Under the pieces are notes generated by a model. The model did no database searches, was not told the DNA's origin, and saw only the letters and a program-made list of their open reading frames with translations. From DATKMP01 sp963790045 (lineage in GTDB: Bacteria; Bacteroidota; Ignavibacteria; UBA10030), in assembly GCA_963790045.1 (NCBI GenBank), contig CAWBMS010000007.1, positions 310,001 to 374,000 of the forward strand: a stretch of DNA of 64,000 nucleotides. The letters run 5' to 3'. Numbering within the stretch: the first letter of the stretch is position 1; the number at the start of each line of letters is the position of its first letter. The translations under genes were made by a program, and so were the position numbers. Of the stretch, positions 36,114 through 46,108 are shown in pieces.

Positions 36114-36833
36114 ATGATGGAAACGGAAAACATCGAAACGATTCTTATACGATATAAATTTCAATTTGAAGACAAGACGGAAAAGCAATTCGATATTGTG
36201 TTGAACGCAAAAACACTGGAAGTGCTTCACACGCCCAACACGTCTCAGCCGGAATGGACTCGCCTCAACTATCATCAATGTTCAAATTGTCCGCTCGATG
36301 CAACCGTTCAGCATTGCCCGGTTGCATTAAATATTGCGCATTTGATCGATGAATTTAAATTTGCAACTTCGTACGATAAAACATGGGTGGTTGTTGAAAC
36401 AGCAGAGCGCGCGTACACATCCGAGACAACAGTACAAAACGGATTAAGCGCCATTCTTGGTATTTACATGACAACGAGTAATTGTCCCGTTATGGATTTT
36501 CTTCGTCCGATGGTGCGGTTTCATCTTCCGTTTGCGACGGCACAGGAAACGGTCTTCCGCGCAGTGTCGATGTTTTTGGTTGCACAATATTTTCGTCAGC
36601 GCAAAGGGCTTTCGCCGGATTGGACTTTAGAAAAGCTTGTGGATATTTATAAAGAAGTGGGCAAAGTGAATAAAGGAATGTGGAATCGCCTTTCGAACGC
36701 TTCCAGCTTTGATGCCAATGTGAATGCCTTGATTGTACTCAATACGTTTGGCGATGCCCTTCGCTACTCAATAAAAAAAGATCTTGAAGACTTAGCCCCG
36801 CTGTTTTCACAGTACTTCGATCAAGAAAAATAA
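36114..36833 (+). CDS. Conserved protein with CxxC-type cysteine cluster
   Basis: 239 residues. The start at 36114 (MMETENIETILIRYK) is chosen because earlier codons in the frame lie inside the preceding gene and read like non-coding sequence. The N-terminal part is a small beta domain (YKFQFEDKTEKQFDIVLNAKT), followed by NYHQCSNCPLDATVQHCPVA, three cysteines that could bind metal, and a helical C-terminus. It begins 20 bases after the sigma-54 activator and is probably co-transcribed. The family resembles what I recall as DUF6901, but I am not certain. Function unknown. Confidence 0.75.
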   Translation: MMETENIETILIRYKFQFEDKTEKQFDIVLNAKTLEVLHTPNTSQPEWTRLNYHQCSNCPLDATVQHCPVALNIAHLIDEFKFATSYDKTWVVVETAERAYTSETTVQNGLSAILGIYMTTSNCPVMDFLRPMVRFHLPFATAQETVFRAVSMFLVAQYFRQRKGLSPDWTLEKLVDIYKEVGKVNKGMWNRLSNASSFDANVNALIVLNTFGDALRYSIKKDLEDLAPLFSQYFDQEK

Positions 36834-36853
36834 CTTCAATCGCTGTCGTCCGC

Positions 36854-36896
36854 GTGCGACACCAATATTTACCATGATGTTGCTTTCTTGCGACAT
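36854..36896 (+). repeat. 43-base repeat upstream of the T9SS substrate gene, copy 1
   Basis: Begins GTGCGACA and ends GATGTTGCTTTCTTGCGACAT. It aligns without gaps to 38482-38524. It lies 220 bases before the start codon at 37116; the remainder of the gap holds no gene. Confidence 0.6.
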
Positions 36897-37115
36897 TCAT
36901 TTCTTATTCTAAACAAACCTCTGTTTATTGCCGTTCGTTCTACGGCACAACTCTTGATTGTAATATATTGGTTACACCCATACAAGTCGATTCTTTCTTT
37001 AATGAAGAAGAACATGAAAGAACTTCAACTGTGGTTGGGGCCGTATCATATTTGGTGCGGGTTGATGGAGTAAGAACAATGCCGCACTTCACCGTTATCA
37101 AGAAAGGATACTACG

Positions 37116-38351
37116 ATGCGATCATTTCTGTGTGTGTGTCTTGTTGTTTGTGTATGGATAAATTTATCTTGGGCTCAATGGACTCAAATCAACAATGGTC
37201 TGGGCAGTTTAAAAATTACCGGTGTGGCCCGGGTTGGCACAACAATTTATGCCGGTACCACAGATAAAGGACTTTTTAGTTCTACAGATAATGGTGCTTC
37301 ATGGAGTACCTATAGCGGAAATGATACGTTACCCAGTCTCGTCATTAATGGTTTAGATGGTATTGATGCAAGTGGTACAGGCATGTTCATTTACACTCAA
37401 AATGGAATGGCTCTCTTACAACCACCGATTCCATTATTTATACCGCCGTTTATTCAAACCCTATCAAATAAAAATATTACTCTCTATAAGCAATGTCAAT
37501 CTCCTTCAAGAAGAAGAATCGTGGGAACCAAAAGCGCCGGTGTTTTCTATACCGATAATGATACGACCTGGATTGCCGCCACGGGAATTCCTGCGGGAGC
37601 ATCACAAAACATAACAGGATTTATCAGCGAGGATATAAATGTGTTAGCGCTTGGAGGCACGGCAAATGGGGCTGGCATATCAACTGATCGCGGGGCAACA
37701 TGGACTGAAGCGAATACCGGGCTTACTGGCGATGCGTTAAAAATAAACAGTATGTTTATGATGTTTGCTTTAACAAAAAATGGAATTTATTATACTTCTT
37801 TATCGACTTTCACAGGTTGGACGCCTGCTGTTGCAGCGGGAGATTTTAGAATCTGCACATCAGATTTAATATCTGGAAAATATTATTGCTTTGGGAATAA
37901 TGTCGGTACGTCAATCGATGTCAACACTTCCCAAATAGTACCCCTATCTCTCAATGGAATTTCAGGAGGCGCAATTACATCCGCGTTACTCTATGGCACG
38001 AATGTTTTTGTTGGAACAGAAACCGGAGGAGTATTCCGATCACCGCTTTCAAGTATTACTAGCGTGAATGAAAAAAAAGAATTGCCCAACCATTGTAGTC
38101 TTTATCAAAATTATCCTAATCCCTTTAATCCAAGTACAACGATCAACTATCAACTTTCTAAAACTGGCCGCGTTCGATTGATGATTTTGAATATCCTTGG
38201 ACAAGAAGTGGCGACGTTGATGAACGAAGAACAAACTGCGGGTTCACATTCTGTTGTATGGAATGCATCTGGGAATGCCAGCGGTGTCTACTTTTACCGG
38301 TTGGAATCCGGTGCACAGACGGTAGTGAAAAAACTTGTGTTGCTGCGTTAA
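37116..38351 (+). CDS. Secreted protein with Por/T9SS-type C-terminal sorting domain
   Basis: 411 residues. A signal peptide (ends near WINLSWAQ) is followed by beta-propeller-like repeats with Asp-box wording (GLFSSTDNGASWSTY, GISTDRGATWTEANTG, GIYYTS), as in sialidase and BNR folds. The last 85 residues are a type IX sorting domain: LYQNYPNPFNPSTTINYQLS, VRLMILNILGQEVATL, GVYFYRLESG and a basic ending KKLVLLR. This predicts export by the type IX system and attachment to or release from the cell surface. AAAGGA precedes the ATG at 37116. It is flanked by two copies of a 43-base repeat. Confidence 0.92.
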   Translation: MRSFLCVCLVVCVWINLSWAQWTQINNGLGSLKITGVARVGTTIYAGTTDKGLFSSTDNGASWSTYSGNDTLPSLVINGLDGIDASGTGMFIYTQNGMALLQPPIPLFIPPFIQTLSNKNITLYKQCQSPSRRRIVGTKSAGVFYTDNDTTWIAATGIPAGASQNITGFISEDINVLALGGTANGAGISTDRGATWTEANTGLTGDALKINSMFMMFALTKNGIYYTSLSTFTGWTPAVAAGDFRICTSDLISGKYYCFGNNVGTSIDVNTSQIVPLSLNGISGGAITSALLYGTNVFVGTETGGVFRSPLSSITSVNEKKELPNHCSLYQNYPNPFNPSTTINYQLSKTGRVRLMILNILGQEVATLMNEEQTAGSHSVVWNASGNASGVYFYRLESGAQTVVKKLVLLR

Positions 38352-38481
38352 AGCGATGAATTAAGCACATACAAATCAACGAAGCATCAAACCTTCCAAG
38401 AGTAATGCCGCCTTCGCATTTCCCTTGGAAGAATTTTTTTATAAGTATTATGCCAATAGAGAATCGTCATCCGTCGGTTAT

Positions 38482-38524
38482 GTGCGACAAGAAATTTTAT
38501 GTTGATGTTGCTTTCGTGCGACAT
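38482..38524 (+). repeat. 43-base repeat, copy 2
   Basis: GTGCGACAAG through GATGTTGCTTTCGTGCGACAT, the partner of 36854-36896, 76 bases before the REC fragment at 38600. Confidence 0.6.
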
Positions 38525-38599
38525 CTTTTTCTTTTCACACGCAATATTCTTATTCTTCACACATAATTGTACGGCATATCTCTTGCTTGTGTGTTGTCA

Positions 38600-38833
38600 A
38601 TGAATACAAATGATTTAGTTTTAGTCGTTGATTCCCATGCGGAAAACCTTCGCAAATTACGCGAAGTGCTGGCTCGTGAAGGATTCAACATTATGACGGC
38701 CATGGATAAAAAAACGGCATTACATATTTGTGCAAGAATTCCTGTGCAATTTGTGCTGGGGGATACGAGCTTATTGGGCTTCTGCCATAAACCAAACAGC
38801 GACACGGCAGATGAACCGCCAGCCATGGGTTGA
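38600..38833 (+). pseudogene. Truncated response-regulator receiver domain
   Basis: 77 residues. The first 60 match the start of a receiver domain: DLVLVVDSHAENLRKLREVLAREGF, then the phosphoacceptor strand QFVLGDTSLLGF with the aspartate. The sequence then leaves the fold and stops, so only three of five beta-alpha units exist. DSH in place of the usual acidic DDE pair also suggests decay. No continuation is visible in other frames downstream before the gene at 39000. Either a relic or an atypical small protein; the relic reading is preferred. Confidence 0.6.
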
Positions 38834-38999
38834 GGCGAGCGCATGGCTGGATTTTGATTGAACTGTAAATACGAAACCAATCGTAATACATTTTTTTTAT
38901 TGCGCTTTATTTGATAGATGTTATATTGTAATGAATTCGATATCACTTGGATCGGATTTGTTCGCCAAATTCATTCACACACATTAAAGGAGTTTTCTG

Positions 39000-40088
39000 A
39001 TGAAAAAATATGTTTTCATTTTTTTCTGTCTCGCATTCATTGTTTCGACAATGGTACAAGCACAATCGCTCGACGAAACATTGCAAAAAATGGCAGGAAG
39101 TGCTGTTCAAGGATATGTAGGACCGATTGTGTCCGGCTTCGGGGCGGATTTAAACGGCGGATGGTTTCATAAAGCGCCTGCATCAAAAATGGTCGGATTC
39201 GATTTTGAATTCGGCGTCATCGCTATGGGAACAGTCTTTGATGACAATAACAAGCAAATTCCTTCTGGTACGGGCGGAGATTTTTCGTTCGATGCCACAC
39301 AAAGTAATCAAATTGCGAAAAGTATTTCCGGATATAACAGTTTACCTGCACCTTATCAATCTGCAATCGTAAATCAAATATCTTCTCAAAAATTTTCTGT
39401 AACATTAACAGGCCCAACAATTATCGGACCAAAAACGGATACCGTCAAAGTCATTTTCCCGGGTCAGAATATCACAGTGAATGTCGGCGGCACAAATCAT
39501 ACGTACAACATTCCGACGAACACGATCAACACGGGTGTAACCGGATTATTAGACAACGTAAAACTCGTTCCTCTTGCAGCTCCACAATTAAGTATCGGAA
39601 CCTTCGTCGGCACCCAATTCACATTTCGCTATTTACCGGAAGTGCAACTTTCGAGCGATATAGGAAAATTAAAATATTTCGGTTTTGGTATTCAACACAA
39701 TCCGGCCGTCTGGTTTGCTAATCCGCTGCCCATCGATCTGTGCGCGAGCTTCTTCACGCAAACGCTGGATGTCGGATCTATCCTCACAACCAAAGCAACT
39801 GCTTTTGGCGTCAATGCCAGCAAGACCTTTGGACCGAGTCTGTTGAGTATTACACCGTATGCGGGATTTATGCTTGAAAGTTCGAAGATGACATTTGATT
39901 ATACCTCTACACTTTCGACACCGAATGGTGGAACTCAACAAATTCATGTCAATTTACCATTAGAAGGTGAAAACAAATCTCGCATCACTCTTGGATTGAG
40001 CATTAAAATTCTTACCTTCAACATCAATGCCGATTATAATATTGCAAAATATAATTCTGTAACCGGCGGCGTGATGATTATCATTTGA
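39000..40088 (+). CDS. Outer membrane protein, DUF6588-like
   Basis: A 362-residue exported barrel-like protein. A signal peptide (FFCLAFIVSTMVQAQ) is followed by a domain rich in Gly, Ser and Thr and by strands such as FTFRYLPEVQLSSDIGKLKYFGFGIQHN and LPIDLCASFFTQTLDVG. The pattern of a first glycine-rich part with a later GIQHN segment is what I recall from DUF6588 proteins of Bacteroidota. AAAGGAG lies nine bases before the ATG. A terminator follows at 40107, so it is a single-gene unit. Cargo or function unknown. Confidence 0.75.
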   Translation: MKKYVFIFFCLAFIVSTMVQAQSLDETLQKMAGSAVQGYVGPIVSGFGADLNGGWFHKAPASKMVGFDFEFGVIAMGTVFDDNNKQIPSGTGGDFSFDATQSNQIAKSISGYNSLPAPYQSAIVNQISSQKFSVTLTGPTIIGPKTDTVKVIFPGQNITVNVGGTNHTYNIPTNTINTGVTGLLDNVKLVPLAAPQLSIGTFVGTQFTFRYLPEVQLSSDIGKLKYFGFGIQHNPAVWFANPLPIDLCASFFTQTLDVGSILTTKATAFGVNASKTFGPSLLSITPYAGFMLESSKMTFDYTSTLSTPNGGTQQIHVNLPLEGENKSRITLGLSIKILTFNINADYNIAKYNSVTGGVMIII

Positions 40089-40106
40089 TAATGGCAATTC
40101 TGTAAC

Positions 40107-40138
40107 AGGCTGATTTTCTAAGTGGATCAGCCTTTATT
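40107..40138 (+). terminator. Intrinsic terminator after the DUF6588-like gene
   Basis: AGGCTGAT (40107-40114) pairs with ATCAGCCT (40126-40133), followed by TTATT. Confidence 0.75.
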
Positions 40139-40243
40139 ACAATTTAGGATGATCGCTGTAGGAGGTCGATATTGCTCTGCCTGTTGGAGTAAGCTGAATT
40201 ATATTTTTCGCACAACGCCACCCTATAGTAATTTTATTGTATA

Positions 40244-40276
40244 AAAGCCGATTCTGAAGAAGGGTCGGCTTTTTCT
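40244..40276 (+). terminator. Second terminator-like hairpin
   Basis: AAAGCCGA (40244-40251) pairs with TCGGCTTT (40265-40272), followed by TTCTTTC. It lies 128 bases before typA and might end a small untranslated RNA in 40139-40243 or act as a backup. Confidence 0.6.
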
Positions 40277-40403
40277 TTCGTGGAAATTTTCGTATCTTAT
40301 CTATGCCTCAGGTGCAACAGAGACTGAGGCATTTTTATTTTTAGAGAGCTATTGAGCAGGAAAAGAACGCGAATTTGCAGTTGCTGTTAGAAAGAAGTTG
40401 AAG

Positions 40404-42256
40404 ATGTACGAAATAAAACACATACGAAACATCGCCATTATTGCGCACGTTGACCATGGCAAGACAACGCTGGTCGATTATATGCTGCGCCAAACCGGGA
40501 CGTTTCGTGCGAACCAAGATTTAGTAACACGCGTAATGGATTCCAACGATTTGGAACGTGAACGCGGTATTACAATTCTTGCAAAAAACACCTCCGTGTT
40601 TTATAAAGACCCAAAAACTAACGAAACATATAAGATCAATATTATCGATACGCCGGGCCACTCGGATTTTTCCGGCGAAGTGGAACGCACATTGAAGATG
40701 GTCGATGGCGTGTTATTGTTAGTCGATGCCGCCGAAGGGCCGTTGCCGGGAACAAAGTTTGTCCTCAAAAAATCACTTGATCTTAATCTTCGCCCCATTG
40801 TCGTCATCAACAAAATTGATCGAAAAGATGCCCGCGCATATAAAGTACTTGATGAAGTATTCGATTTATTTCTTTCCCTTGGTGCACATGACCAGCAATT
40901 GGATTTTCCGACGGTGTATTGTATTGCTAAACAGGGAATTGCGAAGTTAGAACTTGAAGACGAAGGCACAAATCTGGAACCGCTGTTCCAAACTATTCTT
41001 CGCGCCGTGCCAGCGCCTGCCGGTGATCCGCACTCGCCTTTCCAGATGTTAGTAACGACAATCGACTACAGCGATTATCTTGGACGTCTCGGCATTGGAA
41101 GAATTTCCCGCGGCACTATCAAGATGGGCGCGCCGATGAAAATTATTCATCGAGATAGTTCTATTGAAGATGCACGTGTCACAAAAATTTATACGTTTCA
41201 TGGATTGAAGCGGATCGAAGTTGATGAAGCCGGTACAGGCGACATCATTGCGATTTCCGGAATGGAAGATGTGGATATCGGTGAAACCATTGCCGACGCA
41301 TCCGATCCGACACCGCTGCCATTTGTATCAATTGAAGAACCGACGTTGTCCATGAATTTTATTGTGAACAATTCTCCGTTTGCGGGATTGGACGGCAAGT
41401 ACGTTACCACGCGCCATCTGGGCGACCGTCTTGCTCGTGAATTGCGCTCGAACGTAAGCTTGCGCGTAGAAATGACCGATTCGCCGGATGTTTTCAAAGT
41501 CAGTGGACGCGGCGAATTGCATCTGGGCATTCTCATTGAAACGATGCGGCGCGAAGGATATGAATTTCAAGTTTCACGCCCGGAAGTTATTTGGAAACGC
41601 ATTGCCGATGTGGTGTGCGAACCGGTAGAACATGTTATCATCGATGTGCCGGATGAATTTGTCGGTGTCACGATGGAAAATATCGGACAGCGCAAAGGCG
41701 AATTAAAGAACATGATGCAAAGCAATGGCAACACGCGATTAGAGTTTCTTGTGCCTGCCCGCGGATTGATCGGGTTCCGTTCCGATTCATGACGCAAACC
41801 AAAGGTACGGGAATTATACATCACAATTTTCATGATTACGAACCCTACAAGGGCGAACTTTCTACACGCAGCCGCGGTGCATTGATTGCGATGGAAGAAG
41901 GAACCGCCGTTGCGTACGGTATGTGGAAACTGCAAGAACGCTCGACATTTTTTATCGAACCCACGACGCGCGTTTATACGGGAATGATCGTCGGAGAAAA
42001 TTCCCGCGAGTACGATATGGTCGTCAATGTTTGCAAGACAAAACAATTGACCAATATGCGTGCTTCCGGTTCGGATGAAGCCGTTCGGCTTGAGCCGCCT
42101 CGGCAGTTAACGCTTGAACAAGCCATAGAATGGATCGCGGAAGATGAATATGTGGAGGTGACGCCGAAATCGATCCGGCTTCGGAAGAAATATCTCGACC
42201 ATAACGAACGTAATCGTATGTCGAAGAAAAAAGCTGTGCTGTCGGAAGAAGAATAG
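40404..42256 (+). CDS. typA: GTPase TypA/BipA (frameshifted)
   Basis: Ribosome-associated translational GTPase of about 617 residues, the usual length. GTP motifs: AHVDHGKTT (G1), RGITI (G2), DTPGHSDF (G3), NKIDR (G4). EF-G-like domains III and V and the BipA C-terminal domain follow. The frame breaks at 41785-41786: one missing T turns RGLIGFRSDFMTQTKGTG into a stop, and the second part then appears to start with an ATGA overlap. The join is exact at a region conserved in all BipA proteins, so one gene is intended. ATG at 40404 is preferred to TTG at 40398. Confidence 0.95.
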
Positions 42257-42440
42257 CACAGCCGTATCAGTACAATTCATTAATTCGTTCTTTTCTTTTA
42301 CACATCGCGTTGGAACAAAGGCTCCAGCGCGATTCGTGTTTTATCGAATATCCACGTTGTTTCGGCATCGTCGTTACATTTTACATTGCTTCTATGTGTT
42401 TTTTCATCTACTTTCTTCTATTAATAAGAGAGATAAACTT

Positions 42441-43793
42441 ATGCCAACATCCACACTTTCTTCTGAAGAGCGAAACTCTCGTGTTAGTTCACTCCTGCGT
42501 CAAGTCGATGACGATGTCAAAACGAAAAATTTTGATCAGGCATTGGATAAAATTCGCAAGGTGTACAAGTACGATATTAAAAATATTTATGCCCGCGCGT
42601 ACGAAGAGCGTATTCTGATGATGATCATGGAACAGGGACGCGAAGAAGCAATGCGGGATGCTAAAAAAATGGCCAGCGAGCAAGTCGATCAAGAAGTCAA
42701 ACGCCGGTTACGGGATTTCTATCGCCAGCAAGAAGTGGATGCGGAGAAACGGAAACAGGATGAAAAAACCGAGCAAGCACTGGAAGAACGCGCACGCCAA
42801 GCATCCGTGAACGAAGTGCGGCAAGTAACGGTGAGCGATATTTCAACGATTGAAAAAGAAACGGCTCAGCAAAACGAGGTACTGGAAAAATTATTATTGA
42901 ACCGGCTTCAACAAACCACGCGTTTTCCCGAACACGATGCATCAAAACAAATTGCCGATGTGGAAACCGAACGGAAAAAAATTCAAGAAGAGGCGTTCAA
43001 TAAACTGAAACAAGAACAACAGCGCACACAGGCAGAACTTGTGCAACGCATGGAAGATGAACGAGCCGCGGCAATCGAGCGGGAGCAGGCAAAATCCAAA
43101 CAACGTGAATTGGATGCGTACCGTTCGTTGATGAAAATGATGATGCAGCTTGCGGTTCCTTCTGAATGGCAAACGTCCATTTTGCAATCGCTTAAAATAT
43201 CTTTCTCCATCAGCGATACCGAACACATGACAGCCGAACGGGAAGTTCAGGTGAATGCATACATCGAAGCCGTTCGAACGCTATGGAAAACCGGCAAACC
43301 AACAGAAGAAGATTTCGAACAGTTAAAACGGTTGCAACAGTTTTTCCACATCACGGACGAGGAACATACCGATATTGCCAAGCGCATGAAAAAAGAACTC
43401 GGCTTGGCAGATGAAACCGCCGTGATTGCTGTGATCGACGATGATCTTTCCATCCGAAAATATGTCGAGCATATTTTACGGAAGACATACCATACGGTCA
43501 TCGTTGCCGCATCGGCGGAAAGCATCGTACCGGAACTTGCTAAAACGACGCCGTCGCTGATCATCAGCGACATCAATCTCGGTACCGGTGTGATGAGCGG
43601 CTTTTCTTTCTATGAAAAAATAAAAGCAGGGACATACGGCGATGCCTTGAAAAATATTCCGTTTGTGTTAATGAGTTCACTGGAAGACGAATTCTTTATC
43701 AAGACGGCAAAACAAATGGGTGTGCGAGCGTATATGTCAAAACCGTTCACGCGAGAAAGTTTGGAAGCTCTCGTAAAGAAGACGCTTGAATAA
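42441..43793 (+). CDS. Coiled-coil protein with C-terminal receiver domain
   Basis: 450 residues from ATG 42441, preceded by AAGAGAG. The N-terminal region (about 1-60) is helical and TPR-like (VKTKNFDQALDKIRKVYKYD). Residues 65-240 are a long charged coiled coil, rich in Glu, Gln, Lys and Arg. The middle (about 240-315) is helical. The last 120 residues are a receiver domain with VIAVIDDDLSIRKYVEHIL, the phosphoacceptor in LIISDINLGTG, the Ser switch in VLMSSL and the Lys in YMSKPF. A receiver at the C-terminus with no output domain after it suggests that phosphorylation controls assembly or a partner. No kinase gene is adjacent. It follows typA by 184 bases. Confidence 0.85.
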   Translation: MPTSTLSSEERNSRVSSLLRQVDDDVKTKNFDQALDKIRKVYKYDIKNIYARAYEERILMMIMEQGREEAMRDAKKMASEQVDQEVKRRLRDFYRQQEVDAEKRKQDEKTEQALEERARQASVNEVRQVTVSDISTIEKETAQQNEVLEKLLLNRLQQTTRFPEHDASKQIADVETERKKIQEEAFNKLKQEQQRTQAELVQRMEDERAAAIEREQAKSKQRELDAYRSLMKMMMQLAVPSEWQTSILQSLKISFSISDTEHMTAEREVQVNAYIEAVRTLWKTGKPTEEDFEQLKRLQQFFHITDEEHTDIAKRMKKELGLADETAVIAVIDDDLSIRKYVEHILRKTYHTVIVAASAESIVPELAKTTPSLIISDINLGTGVMSGFSFYEKIKAGTYGDALKNIPFVLMSSLEDEFFIKTAKQMGVRAYMSKPFTRESLEALVKKTLE

Positions 43794-43839
43794 CACAAGA
43801 ATAAATCGATGATCAGATTTTTTTCTGAATAAAAATATT

Positions 43840-44973
43840 TCATCGTAATATTTTTGTTACCTGCTCGATAATATACTGAACCTGATCATCGCTAAGCTGC
43901 GGATAAAGGGGAAGACGAAGTAGCGTGCTGGCGATAGTATCGGTAACGTGAAGCTTGAGATCTTTTAATCCGAGTACACTTTGTGCATAGGGTGACGAAT
44001 GCAGCGGTATATAATGAAACGCTGCGCCAATACCTGCATCCTTCAGTTTGTGCAGCAGGTGATTTCTTCGTTCTTCCGTGGGAAGTAAAATATAGAAGAG
44101 ATGATAATTCGATAAACAATAATCGGGAATGATCGGCAAGCGAAGTTTCTCTTGTTGCTCTAATTCTGCAAGGCCCGCCATATATGCCCGATGAATTGTT
44201 TCTCTTCGACGTTGAATGGTTTCAAGATCGTTGAATTGATCGTTGAGCACGGCGGCAAGAATTTCCGAAAGTACATAACTGCTTCCGAGATCCACCCACG
44301 TATATTTATCAACTTCACCGCGTAAAAAATTGGCACGGTTGGTTCCCTTTTCCCGAATAATTTCTGCACGGCGTGCAAGTTGTTCATCGTTGGCCAGCAG
44401 CGCACCGCCTTCGCCGCAGATATAATTTTTTGTATCGTGAAAACTATACGCGCCCAGATCACCTATGGTGCCGAGATAATTTCCTTTGTATTGCGCATTC
44501 ACTCCCTGCGCAGCATCTTCAATCAACATGCAATGATGCGCACGTGCGAACGCACAAAGTTCGTCCATCTCTGCCGAAACACCGGCGTAATGAACGGGAA
44601 CGATTGCCTTGGTTCGTTGGGAAATTTTTTGTTCTACATCGTGAATATCTATCGTCAAGGTACGGTTGTTGATCTCGCAAAAAACCGGTTTGCCGCCGCA
44701 GCGTATGATCGCGTTCGCTGTTGATACGAACGTAAAACTTGGTGTAAGAACTTCATCGCCGGGTCGTAAGTTCAACAGCATCATCGCCGTTTCAAGTGCG
44801 TGTGTGCCGGATGTTGTGAGAAGTGCATGACGAGCATGAAACAATTGTTCAATTCGTTGTTCCACCGTTTTGCAGACGGCTCCATCGCCGCTGAGTTTTC
44901 CGGAATCTAAAACATTCTTAATTGAAGCAAGGACACTATTGCCGAGATAGGGTTTGTTAAAGGGAATGTTCAT
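43840..44973 (-). CDS. wecE: dTDP-4-amino-4,6-dideoxygalactose transaminase (WecE/RffA-like)
   Basis: PLP enzyme of the DegT/DnrJ/EryC1/StrS family, 377 residues from ATG 44973. It transfers an amino group from glutamate to a dTDP-4-keto-6-deoxy sugar. The PLP lysine is in SFHDTKNYICGEGGAL, a sequence closer to WecE/RffA than to other subfamilies; TTSGTHALETAM and PVHYAGVSAEMD are further family motifs. Its ATG overlaps the end of the upstream glycosyltransferase gene by 17 bases, so the two form a translationally coupled pair for surface polysaccharide assembly. The 47 bases to the converging gene at 43793 hold nothing. Confidence 0.88.
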   Translation of the reverse strand: MNIPFNKPYLGNSVLASIKNVLDSGKLSGDGAVCKTVEQRIEQLFHARHALLTTSGTHALETAMMLLNLRPGDEVLTPSFTFVSTANAIIRCGGKPVFCEINNRTLTIDIHDVEQKISQRTKAIVPVHYAGVSAEMDELCAFARAHHCMLIEDAAQGVNAQYKGNYLGTIGDLGAYSFHDTKNYICGEGGALLANDEQLARRAEIIREKGTNRANFLRGEVDKYTWVDLGSSYVLSEILAAVLNDQFNDLETIQRRRETIHRAYMAGLAELEQQEKLRLPIIPDYCLSNYHLFYILLPTEERRNHLLHKLKDAGIGAAFHYIPLHSSPYAQSVLGLKDLKLHVTDTIASTLLRLPLYPQLSDDQVQYIIEQVTKILR

Positions 44974-46108
44974 ACAGTTCAATCAAACGATGACTTGATT
45001 TTTTCATGTCGTGGTTCGTCTCAACAAATGCACGTCCAGCCCGTCCAAGTTGATTGCGCAGAGTACCATTGTCGAGGTATTGTGAAAGTTTATCTGCTAA
45101 ATCCTGCGGTTGAGCTGTTTCGTATAATATTCCATTGGCACCGTCTTGCACTTGTTCCAAATTTCCGCCTTCACGAGAAGCAACAATAGGCAAGGATAAA
45201 CTCATGGCATCGAGCATCACCAGCGAAAACAATTCGTTCCGGCTGGGGAACACAAAAATATCCAGCGCACTCAGATAACCGATCGTATCATGTTGAAATC
45301 CAGCGAAATGAATTTTTGTTTCAAGATGATGTTCAGCGACATACGATTGAAGCTGTTGAAAATATTTTTCACAGTGCGGCTCAAACGGCGATTCTCCAAT
45401 ATTCGTTCTTCGTTTTCGTGTCGGTTCACCAACGATAAGGTATTTAACGATCGCTTGTTGTTCCGTCTTAAGACATAAAAAGCTTTCGACAAAATCGACA
45501 ACACCTTTTCCGGGATCGATGCGTACCATTGTTCCGATCACAATATCACGATCAGAAAATCCAAACGATGAACGAATGGTTAGACGTTTCTGCTCGTCTC
45601 TTGTATAACGTTCTAAATATCTTCCGTAGGGAAGACAAAAAACAGTGTCATCGGGAACGGCAAAAACTTTTGGCAAATGACTGCGCCATGTTTTTGAAGA
45701 AGTTATAAATCCATTAACCCGCCGGAAGATGAACCGATGCCAAAAATCGTCTTTGCTGCAGATTCCCATATACACGCTAAAAAACAATTTTCTCGTGCGG
45801 TCGTATCGTACTGCTAATGCTGCAGGCCAGATGTCTTTATGAAAGTGGGCATGAACAATTTGGATAGTATGCTTGTGTAAAACTTTTCGGAGAAACCAAA
45901 TTGATCGAACGCTGACCGGTAGATAACTTGGCAGATGCACAAACGGAATGTCATGTTCTTTCAGAAACTCTTCAACTTTTGAATGAGGTTTGCACACGAC
46001 AAGCACATTGCATCCGGCGTTTTTTAATTCTGCTATTAACGTGCAGGCGTACAACTCCAATCCACCCCAAGAATCAGATGTACATAGATGTAAGATGGAA
46101 ATACTCAT
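44957..46108 (-). CDS. Glycosyltransferase, GT4 type
   Basis: 383 residues from ATG 46108 (MSISILHLCTSDSWGGLELY). The GT-B fold shows the N-terminal acceptor half with GGLELYACTLIAELK and the donor half with VIGTMVRIDPGKGVVDF and the nucleotide-sugar-binding FPSRNELFSLVMLDAMSLSLPIVAS, the EX7E-type stretch of family GT4. It probably adds a sugar to a lipid-linked glycan on the cytoplasmic side of the membrane. It overlaps the WecE-like gene. An earlier ATG (46204) in frame would add 32 residues without protein character. From 46109 to 46263 there is no gene. Confidence 0.88.
   Translation of the reverse strand: MSISILHLCTSDSWGGLELYACTLIAELKNAGCNVLVVCKPHSKVEEFLKEHDIPFVHLPSYLPVSVRSIWFLRKVLHKHTIQIVHAHFHKDIWPAALAVRYDRTRKLFFSVYMGICSKDDFWHRFIFRRVNGFITSSKTWRSHLPKVFAVPDDTVFCLPYGRYLERYTRDEQKRLTIRSSFGFSDRDIVIGTMVRIDPGKGVVDFVESFLCLKTEQQAIVKYLIVGEPTRKRRTNIGESPFEPHCEKYFQQLQSYVAEHHLETKIHFAGFQHDTIGYLSALDIFVFPSRNELFSLVMLDAMSLSLPIVASREGGNLEQVQDGANGILYETAQPQDLADKLSQYLDNGTLRNQLGRAGRAFVETNHDMKKSSHRLIELYEHSL

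Noticed and set aside
36854..36896. Sigma-54 promoter in the 43-base repeat
   Set aside because: TTGC words are present but no GG at the required -24 distance.
41789..42256. Second, ATGA-coupled gene after typA
   Set aside because: The sequence is the C-terminal third of BipA. One missing T at 41785-41786 explains the split exactly.
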